A DNA stretch of 26,960 nt from NCBI GenBank assembly GCA_030263635.1, contig SZPI01000039.1, positions 1 to 26,960 of the forward strand, given 5' to 3'. The position numbers and the translations under genes are program-made. How positions within the stretch are numbered: position 1 is the stretch's first letter; the number at the start of each line of letters is the position of its first letter. Source of the stretch: Flexicrinis sp001567485 (GTDB taxonomy: Bacteria > Chloroflexota > Anaerolineae > Aggregatilineales > Phototrophicaceae). The notes beneath the pieces are model-generated. The model had not been told where the DNA came from, made no database searches, and was given only the letters and a program-made list of their open reading frames with translations. Positions 1 through 5,991 of this stretch are shown in pieces.

Positions 1-1
1 G

Positions 2-421
2 GGATTTAGGGGTGAGGTTCCTTCGGGCGACGCGGCGAAGGTTCAAGCCATTGCGATCGCCGCGGCGCGGCTGCACAAAGAACGTGACGCGTGGCTCAAC
101 CCGCCCGACCTACTGGCGCTTGACTTATCTGGCGACAGCAAGGAGATCAAAGAGCGCACGCTCACGAATCTGTACAACGCGGTTGCGGCGGCACGCGGCA
201 GCACGGAAAAGCTCGGCAAGCTGGTCGATGTCGCGCGCAAGTTCGCCCCGCGCATGATCGAACTGCACGACGCGCTCGACGCGGCGGTGCTGTCGGCGTA
301 CGGCTGGGATGACCTGCTTGGGCGTCTGCGGACTATCGACGGCGACGAAGAACTGCTACGGCGTCTGCTGGCGGAGAATCAGCGGCGGGCGGCGGAGCAG
401 GTCTTTACATCGATGAGGTAG
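2..421 (+). CDS. DNA methyltransferase (type IIG/MmeI-like restriction-modification), C-terminal part, 5' cut by window edge
   Basis: The frame is open from base 2 to a TAG at 419-421 and encodes about 139 residues with no start in the window. The reading includes RTLTNLYNA, then LHDALDAAVLSAYGWDDLL and EELLRRLLAENQRRAAEQ. This Leu/Tyr-Gly-Trp pattern is typical of the extreme C-terminus of large class I SAM-dependent DNA methyltransferases of MmeI/Eco57I-like restriction-modification enzymes. The catalytic domain lies to the left of the window. The last six codons (VFTSMR) are not family-like: a second copy of this 3' end at 1334-1428 ends AEQR followed by TAA, which is probably the original terminus. 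The gene therefore seems to have been fused to foreign DNA at base 400/401. The family call is from recognition only; restriction activity cannot be judged. Confidence 0.72.
   Translation, partial: GFRGEVPSGDAAKVQAIAIAAARLHKERDAWLNPPDLLALDLSGDSKEIKERTLTNLYNAVAAARGSTEKLGKLVDVARKFAPRMIELHDALDAAVLSAYGWDDLLGRLRTIDGDEELLRRLLAENQRRAAEQVFTSMR
312..400 (+). repeat. 89-bp direct repeat, left copy (methyltransferase 3' end)
   Basis: Bases 312-400 match 1334-1422 at 86 of 89 positions (two differences at the ACTATCGAC/ACTCCCGAC site, one at GCGTCTG/GCGGCTG). The copies are 1,022 bp apart in the same orientation and bracket 933 bp that contain the DUF3800 gene. The repeat ends exactly where the coding frame of the methyltransferase stops looking like its family. 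Confidence 0.95.
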
Positions 422-480
422 GCAATGCCGATCTTGAGTCGTCCAACAATCCTAACGAGCGATACCTGAGCCTGACGGGT

Positions 481-1173
481 GTGATCATAGATCTGAACTA
501 CGTTCAGAAGGATATCCATCCTGAACTGGAGGCGCTGAAAGAAAGATACTTCGATTCTCATCCCGATGATCCCGTCGTTCTGCATCGCAAGGAGGTTATG
601 AATCGCAAGTATCCGTTTGCGGCACTGCGCGATCCCAAGATCGAGCGTGAATTCAATACTGATCTTCTGACGCTGCTCGGTCAGTGGAACTACACGGTCG
701 TCACGGTTACGCTCGATAAACTGGAGCACAAGAATCGTTATTCGGTCTGGAGATTTCATCCTTATCATTACTGTTTGCATGTCCTGCTTGAGCGGTATGT
801 GTCATTTCTTGAGCAGGTGAGCAGCGTGGGTGATGTGATGAGCGAATCGCGCGGGGCTAATGAGGATCGCAAGCTAAAGTCGTCGTTTGAGAAGTTCTTC
901 GATCACGGAACGGATTATCTAGACGTCAACCGTCTTCAGGCGTGTCTGTCGAGTCGGCAGCTTAAGGTAAAACAGAAATCGAACAACATTGCCGGGTTAC
1001 AGCTAGCCGACTTACTCGCGCATCCAAGCTTCAAATCAGCGCTCGCCAGTCATCAGAACGCAAAGCAGCCCGCGAACTTTGGCGGGCAAATCGCTCAGAT
1101 ATTGCTCAGATCCAAGTATTTTAGGAGTCGTGCCGGAAAGATAGAGGGCTGGGGGAAGAAATGGTTGTCCTGA
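481..1173 (+). CDS. DUF3800 domain protein, apparently lacking its native start
   Basis: This frame encodes a DUF3800-type protein of unknown function, a family often found near restriction-modification and phage genes. The first available start is GTG 481 (230 residues), but the family's conserved N-terminal motif lies upstream in the same frame: bases 403-426 read LYIDEVGN, and the frame is open back to 313 without any ATG, GTG or TTG. Inside the ORF, VLHRKEV (residues 33-39) and AGLQLADLLAHP (171-182) fit the family's central and C-terminal conserved segments. The missing start coincides with the junction to the 89-bp repeat, so the gene was probably truncated by only a few codons when it was joined there. 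If translation starts at GTG 481 the conserved DE pair is lost and the protein may be inactive. A hairpin follows the stop by 5 nt. Confidence 0.72.
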   Translation: MIIDLNYVQKDIHPELEALKERYFDSHPDDPVVLHRKEVMNRKYPFAALRDPKIEREFNTDLLTLLGQWNYTVVTVTLDKLEHKNRYSVWRFHPYHYCLHVLLERYVSFLEQVSSVGDVMSESRGANEDRKLKSSFEKFFDHGTDYLDVNRLQACLSSRQLKVKQKSNNIAGLQLADLLAHPSFKSALASHQNAKQPANFGGQIAQILLRSKYFRSRAGKIEGWGKKWLS

Positions 1174-1178
1174 AGCAA

Positions 1179-1199
1179 GAAGCCCCTTCACGGGGCTTC
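1179..1199 (+). terminator. Terminator-like hairpin after the DUF3800 gene
   Basis: GAAGCCCC at 1179-1186 and GGGGCTTC at 1192-1199 form a perfect 8-bp stem with loop TTCAC. It begins five bases after the DUF3800 stop codon. There is no T-tract on the plus strand (it continues CCGATGG), so it may act as an RNA-stabilising 3' hairpin or a weak terminator rather than a classical intrinsic terminator. Confidence 0.5.
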
Positions 1200-1333
1200 C
1201 CGATGGCATCTAACCATCCACCTCCAGATTAACTGGATTGAAATCAGTATACATCGTCGCCATCATAATTGCATTAGAACGGGTTGTGTTCCGTGAAATC
1301 ACCGCCCTCCGCTCAACACTTGATCTGATCTCA

Positions 1334-1428
1334 ACCTGCTTGGGCGTCTGCGGACTCCCGACGGCGACGAAGAACTGCTACGGCGGCTGCTGGCGGAGAA
1401 TCAGCGGCGGGCGGCGGAGCAGAGATAA
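1334..1428 (+). pseudogene. Duplicate 3' end of the DNA methyltransferase (right copy of the 89-bp repeat)
   Basis: Bases 1334-1422 repeat 312-400 at 86/89 positions. In the same frame as the left copy they encode LGRLR, DEELLRRLLAENQRRAAEQ and then R plus TAA at 1426-1428. This gives a natural-looking methyltransferase terminus, so this copy may preserve the original end of the gene while the left copy is the disrupted one. No upstream coding sequence of the methyltransferase is attached to it. Confidence 0.75.
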
Positions 1429-1541
1429 CCGCGCGGCACGATGTACTGCTGGATCACGTCGCGCTCGGTCATCTCCGCGAGCCGGTACTTCTGTATCAGG
1501 TCGGTCAGCTTCTGGCGGGCGTCGGCTTCGTTCCACATCAT
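1401..1541 (-). pseudogene. N-terminal fragment of a restriction-modification protein
   Basis: On the minus strand, ATG at 1541-1539 opens a 46-codon frame to TGA at 1403-1401. Residues 1-36 read MMWNEADARQKLTDLIQKY followed by RLAEMTERDVIQQYIVP. This resembles the N-termini of Eco57I/MmeI-type methylases or HsdR-like subunits, where a helical segment leads to a (V/I)xPLFxALGWD motif. The similarity stops after IVP, close to the join with the methyltransferase repeat (about 1428), and the last residues are antisense to that repeat. It therefore looks like a truncated gene start facing the methyltransferase remnant. A TATAAT at 1582-1577 could be its old promoter. The family assignment is tentative. 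Confidence 0.45.
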
Positions 1542-1681
1542 AGGTAGTCCGCGATAACGCGAGATAACAGGCCGCTATTATACCCGGAAATCACGCCTTT
1601 CCCCCGTTTCTTCACGCTTGCGCCGGCCCACGGCGTGTACCATAGAGGGGTCGATTCGCCCGCACCCGACCGGACATCCAC

Positions 1682-3190
1682 ATGTTCCGCAACCTCACCA
1701 TCTCGCGCACGCTGACGATCATCCTATGGCTGCTGCTGCCGGTCGTCGGTCTGCGTGTGCAAAACGATCCCGACGTGTGGTGGCAATTGCGCAGCGGCGA
1801 GCAGAATCTGGCCGCCGGCCATATCATGCAGGCCGACCAGTTCTCGTATACGTTCGCCGGCAGCGAGGCGCGCTTGCAGCACGAATGGCTCGCGCAGCCT
1901 GTGTTGGTCGCGTTCTGGCGGACGCTGGGGCATGTCGGGCTGTCGCTGTACGCCGTGATCTGCGGACTGTTGGGGATGGCCATGCTGTACCGCACGATGC
2001 ACGGCGGGCCGTACTTGAAGGCGTTCATCACCGTGCTGGGGGCCACGTCCGCGTCGATCTTCTGGGGCGCGCGCCCGCTGATGCTCAGCTTCATCCTCGC
2101 CGCCGTCACGCTGTGGCTGGCTTACGGCTATCTGCGCGGGCGCAGCGTGTGGCGGCTGTGGGTTCTGCCGCCGATGTTCGTGCTGTGGATCAACTTGCAC
2201 GGCGGATGGCCGCAGGGCGCGCTGATCCTGATGGCCGCCGCCGCCGGCATGGTCGTCAACGTGATCGTGTTCCGCCGCGTGCTGCCGCCACGCGCCGCCG
2301 CCGCGCTGGGGGTCGATCAGCCCGATACGCCCGACCTGCGTGCCGAAATCCGCAAGATCGCGCTGTTCCTCGCGCCGTGCATCGCCGCCGCCGCGCTGAT
2401 CCCATTCCTCAACCCGTATGGGCCGCAGCTGCTCACCGTGCCGATCGACACCATCGGCTTCGACTTTCAGCCGATCTTCATCGAGGAATGGCGCGCCCCG
2501 ACGTTGGCCCGCATCGAGATGATCCCGTTCTTTGCCACCGTCACGCTCACCGCGCTGGTGATCGTGCTCGACTGGCGTCGGATCAACTTCGTCGAGGTCA
2601 TCATGGTGGCCGGCGCGTCGTATATGGCGCTCACCAGCGCGCGGCATATCGCGTTTGCCACCAGCATCGCGGTCGTCCCGCTGTCGATCCACCTCGCCAA
2701 CCTCGGCGCGGATCGAGGTATTCGCATCGGCCGGACGACCCGTGTCACGCCTCGCCGCGCACGCCTCAACGCCGTGCTGATCGCGGCCATCGGGTTCGCC
2801 AGCCTGATGTACGTCACGTTCATGCTGGCGCCGGTCAACCTCGACAAAGAGCTGCGCGAACGCCTGCCTATCGACGCCGTTGCGGCGCTCCACCGCATCA
2901 AGCCGCCGCAGCGATTGTTCAACAGTTGGAACTTCGGCGGCTACCTGATTTACTTCGCGCGCGACTATCCGGTGTTCATCGACGGCCGCGCCGACCTGTA
3001 TCGCGCCTTCACATGGGAGTACATCGCCATCCACCGCGCCGATCCGGGCTGGCAGGACGATCTGGCGAAGTGGGACGTCAACAGCGTGCTGATCGAGCCG
3101 GAGACTCCGCTGGCCGGGGCGCTCCGCACCGAGCCGGGGTGGTCGATCGCGTATGAGGACGCCGTGGCGGTGCTGTTCGTGCGCGGGTAA
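1682..3190 (+). CDS. Polytopic membrane protein, GT-C glycosyltransferase-like
   Basis: A 502-residue protein with an N-terminal transmembrane helix (about 10-25) followed by the motif NDPDVWWQLRSGEQNL near 28-43 and LQHEWLAQPVLV. This is the DPD-WWHLR-type loop seen in large uncharacterised membrane proteins related to GT-C/dolichyl-phosphate-mannose-type glycosyltransferases. About ten more hydrophobic segments follow, up to residue 390. The C-terminal 110 residues are soluble-looking and contain FNSWNFGGYLIYF, then PVFIDGRADLY, a conserved block of this family. It probably acts in the cytoplasmic membrane on lipid-linked sugars, but donor and acceptor are unknown. The start ATG 1682 has no convincing Shine-Dalgarno, so initiation may be leaderless or weak. 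It ends 4 bp from the convergent NYN gene. Confidence 0.88.
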   Translation: MFRNLTISRTLTIILWLLLPVVGLRVQNDPDVWWQLRSGEQNLAAGHIMQADQFSYTFAGSEARLQHEWLAQPVLVAFWRTLGHVGLSLYAVICGLLGMAMLYRTMHGGPYLKAFITVLGATSASIFWGARPLMLSFILAAVTLWLAYGYLRGRSVWRLWVLPPMFVLWINLHGGWPQGALILMAAAAGMVVNVIVFRRVLPPRAAAALGVDQPDTPDLRAEIRKIALFLAPCIAAAALIPFLNPYGPQLLTVPIDTIGFDFQPIFIEEWRAPTLARIEMIPFFATVTLTALVIVLDWRRINFVEVIMVAGASYMALTSARHIAFATSIAVVPLSIHLANLGADRGIRIGRTTRVTPRRARLNAVLIAAIGFASLMYVTFMLAPVNLDKELRERLPIDAVAALHRIKPPQRLFNSWNFGGYLIYFARDYPVFIDGRADLYRAFTWEYIAIHRADPGWQDDLAKWDVNSVLIEPETPLAGALRTEPGWSIAYEDAVAVLFVRG

Positions 3191-3194
3191 GGGA

Positions 3195-3824
3195 CTACCA
3201 GTGTGTCGGCTTGGTGATAGTGCCGGAGGCGTCGGTGAGAGTCGGCGGAAACTGGCTCGCTCTAAGGTGCTGTTTGGTAATCGACTTAACAAACGTTGCC
3301 GCACGCCTCAACTCGGCACTCGGACGCGACGCTTTGATCTGTGGATTCAAAACGCCCACAGGAAGTCGAAGATCTTGCCGCACGAGACGTATCGCCTCCA
3401 CAAGATCGGCGTCATTGGAGATGATTATCGCCAACTCGTAGTCGCCACGGTGCCCATCATGCAACAAGTGGAGGGCGAGGTTGACGTCCGATCCTTTTTC
3501 ATCGGTTCGGACGACGTAGGCTTTGTTCTGTTGTTCAACCGGATTAACCAGCGGCATATATACTTTTCGCGTTTGGAACCGGCCGAGTATCGTCGTCAGA
3601 TTGGGGATCGTATTTAGCGCCCGCAAATAGGTCTGCTGGCGCATGGGTTGGTCAGGATCGTTTGGGCGCGCTGAGACTTTAGCAGTGAAATACTTGATCT
3701 GATGGATGGTATCGGTTGGAAGAAGAGCTTGGGCAAGTTTCGAGACATCGAGCCACTTGAATGGAGAGTCTTTCAAACACCCGTAGTAGAGATTGAATCC
3801 GTCTATATAAATGTTCGCCTTCAT
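3195..3824 (-). CDS. NYN domain protein (PIN-like nuclease, LabA/DUF88 family)
   Basis: A 209-residue protein with the NYN fold signature: IYIDGFNLYYG at residues 5-15 (D8, N11), DEKGSDVNLALHLL at 108-121 (D113) and ISNDADLVEAI at 135-145 (D138, D140). These acidic residues form the expected metal site of PIN-like ribonucleases. Family members are thought to cleave RNA; the substrate here is unknown. The tail after about 165 (basic, then Pro/Thr-rich) is outside the domain. The start ATG 3824-3822 is preceded by AGGA at 9 nt spacing. The upstream minus strand carries a strong promoter followed by a two-hairpin structure ending in a U-tract (3855-3952), so expression may be attenuated, or that promoter may serve a separate small RNA. 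Confidence 0.9.
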   Translation of the reverse strand: MKANIYIDGFNLYYGCLKDSPFKWLDVSKLAQALLPTDTIHQIKYFTAKVSARPNDPDQPMRQQTYLRALNTIPNLTTILGRFQTRKVYMPLVNPVEQQNKAYVVRTDEKGSDVNLALHLLHDGHRGDYELAIIISNDADLVEAIRLVRQDLRLPVGVLNPQIKASRPSAELRRAATFVKSITKQHLRASQFPPTLTDASGTITKPTHW

Positions 3825-3854
3825 CGATATTCCTAATGGGTAAGATACGGTGGG

Positions 3855-3886
3855 AAATAAAAACGAGAAGCCGCTTTCGCGGCTTC
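3855..3886 (-). terminator. Intrinsic terminator (GAAA tetraloop) upstream of the NYN gene
   Basis: An 8-bp GC-rich perfect stem with a GAAA loop (3886-3867) is followed on the minus strand by a T-rich tail at 3863-3855. It lies 135 bp past the HNH gene stop, so it would end the HNH transcript as well as any RNA started at the promoter at 3924-3952. Confidence 0.72.
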
Positions 3887-3917
3887 AACCCAACCACCGA
3901 AGCGATTGGGGGGGTAT
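3855..3917 (-). ncRNA. Candidate small RNA or attenuator leader with two tetraloop hairpins
   Basis: Reading the minus strand from the predicted start near 3917, a run of seven C residues leads into hairpin 1: CCCAATCGC (3910-3902), loop TTCG (3901-3898), GTGGTTGGG (3897-3889). This gives nine pairs including two G-U, closed by a C(UUCG)G tetraloop. After a TT linker comes hairpin 2: GAAGCCGC (3886-3879), GNRA loop GAAA (3878-3875), GCGGCTTC (3874-3867), then TCGTTTTTATTT (3866-3855). It is either a free-standing RNA of about 60 nt or the 5' leader of the NYN gene, whose start codon is 31 nt further on. No known Rfam family was recognised. Expression is an inference from promoter, structure and terminator lying together. 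Confidence 0.5.
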
Positions 3918-3923
3918 AGCGAC

Positions 3924-3952
3924 ATTATAGCCCGTAATTGCGTCCCTGACAA
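3924..3952 (-). promoter_or_regulatory. Strong sigma-70-type promoter (minus strand)
   Basis: TTGTCA (3952-3947), a 17-bp spacer and TATAAT (3929-3924): five of six and six of six consensus bases with optimal spacing. Predicted start is near A3917. It reads into the two-hairpin element and, if that is read through, into the NYN gene. Confidence 0.65.
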
Positions 3953-4020
3953 TACCCCGCCATGCGATATCCGACGCCTGCACTGCCGCAAGAAAAGCCC
4001 TGCATCGCGCGATCAGGGGC

Positions 4021-4572
4021 CTAGACCTCGATATAGCGCTTCCACGCGTCGGGGCCGCTGCCGACCGCGATCACCAAGTAGCTGGTGCGCGGGGTCTTCG
4101 GCTCCCAGAGCATCTTCAGGCCGGCCTCGTGCGGCAGCCTGCTGCCCTTGCGGTGGTTGCAGTGATAGCAGGCGCAGGCCGTATTCGTCCACTGATCCTT
4201 GCCGCCGCGGCTTCTCGGCACGATGTGGTCGATGGTGAAGTCGTCCTTCGTCAGCACCTTGTTGTGGCTGAGCGATCCGGGCATCACGCCGCAGTAGATG
4301 CAGACAAAGTTATCGCGCAAAAGCACCCCTTTGCGCGACCAATGCGCCTGCCGGCGCGGCACGTTGATGTAGCGCCGCAGCGCGATCACCGAGGGGACGG
4401 GGAATCGAGACCTCACGGTGCGCAAAAATTCGCCGGTCTGTTCGACGATCACCGCTTTCTCCGCGATGATCAGGTTGATGGCGCGGGTCAGGCTGACGAC
4501 CGCCAGCGGTTCCCACGTCGAGCCGTTCAGCAGTAGAACTCGCCCCTGTGAAACTAACCCATTGTCGCCCAC
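4021..4572 (-). CDS. HNH endonuclease
   Basis: A 183-residue HNH nuclease of the stand-alone type common in cyanobacteria, actinobacteria and Chloroflexota. The N-terminal part (RVLLLNGSTWEPLAVVSL, residues 11-28) is the usual leader of this family. The beta-beta-alpha metal domain has a zinc knuckle, C91-x2-C94 and C135-x2-C138, the catalytic DH pair at D115-H116 (TIDHIVPRSRGG) and N130/N139 in TNTACACYHCNHRKG. It is likely a DNA nicking or cleaving enzyme of unknown target; the gene stands alone. ATG 4572 is used; a GTG at V7 is an alternative closer to the family start. A perfect TATAAT on the minus strand at 4622-4617 lies about 45 nt upstream and is the likely -10 element. Confidence 0.92.
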   Translation of the reverse strand: MGDNGLVSQGRVLLLNGSTWEPLAVVSLTRAINLIIAEKAVIVEQTGEFLRTVRSRFPVPSVIALRRYINVPRRQAHWSRKGVLLRDNFVCIYCGVMPGSLSHNKVLTKDDFTIDHIVPRSRGGKDQWTNTACACYHCNHRKGSRLPHEAGLKMLWEPKTPRTSYLVIAVGSGPDAWKRYIEV

Positions 4573-4616
4573 GCGTACCTCAAATACACGTCCTCAGCTG
4601 CGCGATTCTTGGAAAC

Positions 4617-4622
4617 ATTATA
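4617..4622 (-). promoter_or_regulatory. -10 element TATAAT for the HNH gene
   Basis: A perfect TATAAT on the minus strand, with predicted transcription start near 4610 and a leader of about 38 nt before ATG 4572. A TTGAAG lies 20 bp upstream, which is longer than ideal, so only the -10 is called. Confidence 0.4.
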
Positions 4623-4664
4623 GCGCCATTTCGTTCGCCCTGCTTCAAGTCGAATGACATCCGG

Positions 4665-4985
4665 TTAGGAAGCGTCCGACTCGATCTGGTCGCTGGGCGC
4701 GTCGCGTGGCAGCAGGTGCAGGATCGGCTCGCCCCGGCGCTGAGCCTTCGGAGCAGGACGCTGGCGCAGTTCGTTCAGCGTCTCTTGCGCCACGTAGATC
4801 AGCTCTTCCAACAAATCCGCGACATCCTCAGCCGAGAGCGTCGTTATCAGCGGAAGCACGTCGCAGCTCACGGCGGTGTGCACCTGATCGACCAACTCGA
4901 CGATATCCGGTAGGCAGTCGTGGGTATACAGCTCGGCTATCCGGTGCAACGTAGATGTTTTCTCGGAGGTGGTGTGCGAGTTCAT
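4665..4985 (-). CDS. Small acidic helical protein, unknown function
   Basis: The frame is open from 5060, but ATG 4985-4983 is preferred because AGGGGA stands about 9 nt upstream, and the sequence between 5060 and 4985 overlaps a terminator and looks non-coding. This gives 106 residues, mostly alpha-helical by composition: LHRIAELYTHDCLPDIVELV near 18-37 and LSAEDVADLLEELIYVAQETLNEL near 51-74, with a charged, Pro-rich tail. No signal peptide, membrane segment or recognised domain. It lies downstream of the terminator of the HTH/104-aa cassette and may be transcribed by readthrough or from its own unseen promoter. Function not recognised. Confidence 0.65.
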   Translation of the reverse strand: MNSHTTSEKTSTLHRIAELYTHDCLPDIVELVDQVHTAVSCDVLPLITTLSAEDVADLLEELIYVAQETLNELRQRPAPKAQRRGEPILHLLPRDAPSDQIESDAS

Positions 4986-5050
4986 AGCGAGAGATCCCCT
5001 AGTTGTCCAGCGTGCCGCTGGTGTGTTCGTCGTTCGCGTGGTGTGAAACA

Positions 5051-5083
5051 AAAAGGACATGGGCTGTTGTCAGTCCATGTCCC
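5051..5083 (-). terminator. Intrinsic terminator after the HTH/104-aa cassette
   Basis: On the minus strand GGACATGG and CCATGTCC form an 8-bp stem separated by about 12 nt (5082-5055), followed directly by TTTTT. It lies about 45 bp past the stop of the 104-aa gene and separates that cassette from the next minus-strand gene. Confidence 0.7.
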
Positions 5084-5124
5084 TTCCGGCGTCGGTTCGG
5101 AACACGTGCGTCGGGGTGATGACC

Positions 5125-5439
5125 TCAGGTGAGGACGGCGCCTCGATCGCGCGACTGACAAGTGGTGGTGTTAACGTTCAGCGAGAAGAACCGTGCAGCA
5201 TTCCGGCCGTCCTTGCGGACATCCCCGGTAACGCGCGGCGCCTTGCCCCATGCGCCGCTCCGGTCGAGACGTCCATCAGGCAGAATCCACCCAAGGACAG
5301 CGGCTGCGATAGGCCCTGCTGAAGTCGCAAAACGAATCGCGGCAGGGAGATGCGCTTCCGTCATCCGGCAGCCCAAAACGGCGCCGGGGCCGGTCAACGC
5401 GAAGGAAGGCGTCGTGTTGATGACGAAGTGGTTACTCAT
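5125..5439 (-). CDS. 104-residue protein of unknown function, second gene of an HTH cassette
   Basis: ATG 5439-5437 is chosen because a full AAAGGAGG lies 8 nt upstream; the frame itself extends to 5490 but would overlap the preceding gene. The protein begins MSNHFVINTTPSFALTGPGA, has a mildly hydrophobic stretch IRFATSAGPIAAAVLGWILP (about 32-51), then a basic segment (RKDGRNAARFF). No domain was recognised. It follows the excisionase-like HTH gene by 34 bp and is closed by an intrinsic terminator, so the two form a compact bicistronic unit. The strong ribosome-binding site and the terminator make a real gene likely; homologues could not be named. Confidence 0.65.
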   Translation of the reverse strand: MSNHFVINTTPSFALTGPGAVLGCRMTEAHLPAAIRFATSAGPIAAAVLGWILPDGRLDRSGAWGKAPRVTGDVRKDGRNAARFFSLNVNTTTCQSRDRGAVLT

Positions 5440-5473
5440 CTTCGATGCCTCCTTTCCTGCCGAGCGATGCGCT

Positions 5474-5686
5474 TTACGCACCCTTGTCAATCGCGGTCTG
5501 GTTCAGCATCGCCAGAATCGAGTCGCCGGTGATAAACACACGGCGCATCCCCGTCGGCTTGCTGATCTTGAGGTGGCCCCGCGCAATCAGACGCTTGAGG
5601 GTGCTCAGGCTGATGCCGAGCGCCTCAGACGCTTCTTGGCGCGAGTAGACCGCACCCGGTTCAATGGTCGCTTTCACTTGTGCCAT
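5474..5686 (-). CDS. Excisionase/MerR-like helix-turn-helix protein
   Basis: A 70-residue DNA-binding protein. Residues 13-50 (VYSRQEASEALGISLSTLKR, then LIARGHLKISKPTG) are a winged HTH_17-type domain as in phage excisionases and small MerR-like regulators: a Tyr-Ser/Thr start, an ALGIS turn, a recognition helix, and a wing ending in RRVFITGDSILAML. It probably binds DNA directly, as a regulator of its own operon or as a recombination directionality factor. No integrase gene lies in the window, which favours regulation. Start ATG 5686 follows AGGAGGA (11 nt spacing). The gene is preceded by a TTGACA promoter and followed by the 104-aa unknown. Confidence 0.85.
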   Translation of the reverse strand: MAQVKATIEPGAVYSRQEASEALGISLSTLKRLIARGHLKISKPTGMRRVFITGDSILAMLNQTAIDKGA

Positions 5687-5711
5687 CGATTACCAATTCC
5701 TCCTGCATGCA

Positions 5712-5740
5712 AGAATGACACACTTTCAGGCTCATGTCAA
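5712..5740 (-). promoter_or_regulatory. Promoter of the HTH cassette
   Basis: Minus strand TTGACA (5740-5735), 17-bp spacer, CATTCT (5717-5712). The -35 is perfect and the -10 weak (3/6), as expected for a regulated promoter. Start would be near 5705, about 20 nt before ATG 5686. Confidence 0.5.
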
Positions 5741-5797
5741 GCGGTTAACGACGGGTCACGACGTGTCGGGACGATGATCTGCGCGTCGGAACGCACC

Positions 5798-5823
5798 AAA
5801 AAACCCCTATGCGCTGGGGGTCT
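5798..5823 (-). terminator. Terminator-like hairpin without an obvious gene
   Basis: On the minus strand ACCCC (5821-5817) pairs with GGGGT (5807-5803), extendable by AG/TT pairs, and is followed by a run of T to 5798. No minus-strand gene lies just upstream, so it may end an unannotated short transcript starting near the TTGACGTCAA palindrome, or block antisense transcription. Confidence 0.4.
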
Positions 5824-5991
5824 GCACCCCGCCTCAGCCGCTGCACCGATGCGGCCTGCTGTATGCCATTGATCAGCAATCTTCACAATTTCTTTAGGTA
5901 CGATAGTACTTGTTGACGTCAAATAAAAACCCAACTACCCTGAAAGAATTCCACTCGTTTTTATCTGGTATTCACAAGGGCTTTATCCTCT

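Larger units (their letters stand above)
1174..1681. other. 508-bp stretch without an intact gene
   Basis: It contains the post-DUF3800 hairpin, about 130 bp of unassigned lower-GC sequence (1200-1333), the right copy of the 89-bp methyltransferase repeat (1334-1422), an opposing restriction-modification gene fragment (1401-1541), a minus-strand TATAAT at 1582-1577, and the leader of the next membrane-protein gene. No other coding signal was found here. Confidence 0.6.
5687..5991. other. Intergenic region between divergent genes
   Basis: It contains the HTH-cassette promoter, a minus-strand terminator-like hairpin at 5798-5823, and the palindrome TTGACGTCAA at 5913-5922, which could supply back-to-back -35 elements. 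On the plus strand TTGACG (5913-5918), 17 bp and TACCCT (5936-5941) could drive the Cys-rich gene at 5992. No gene is supported here. Confidence 0.5.

Noticed and set aside
398..426. Programmed -1 frameshift joining the methyltransferase to DUF3800
   Set aside because: No slippery heptamer (codons read CAG GTC TTT ACA) and the junction matches the edge of a duplicated segment, so rearrangement explains it better.
1618..3156. 512-residue plus-strand frame overlapping the GT-C-like gene
   Set aside because: Arg/Ala/His-rich translation in the +1-type shadow frame with no recognisable features.
1724..3304. 526-residue minus-strand open frame opposite the GT-C-like gene
   Set aside because: Arg/Asp/Gln/His-rich, without domains; a GC-bias shadow of the plus-strand membrane protein.
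5162..5872. 236-residue plus-strand frame across the HTH cassette
   Set aside because: Antisense to a gene pair with good ribosome-binding sites, a promoter and a terminator; composition is shadow-like.
5737..5934. 65-residue minus-strand frame
   Set aside because: It contains the terminator-like hairpin and the HTH promoter inside its supposed coding region and has no ribosome-binding site.
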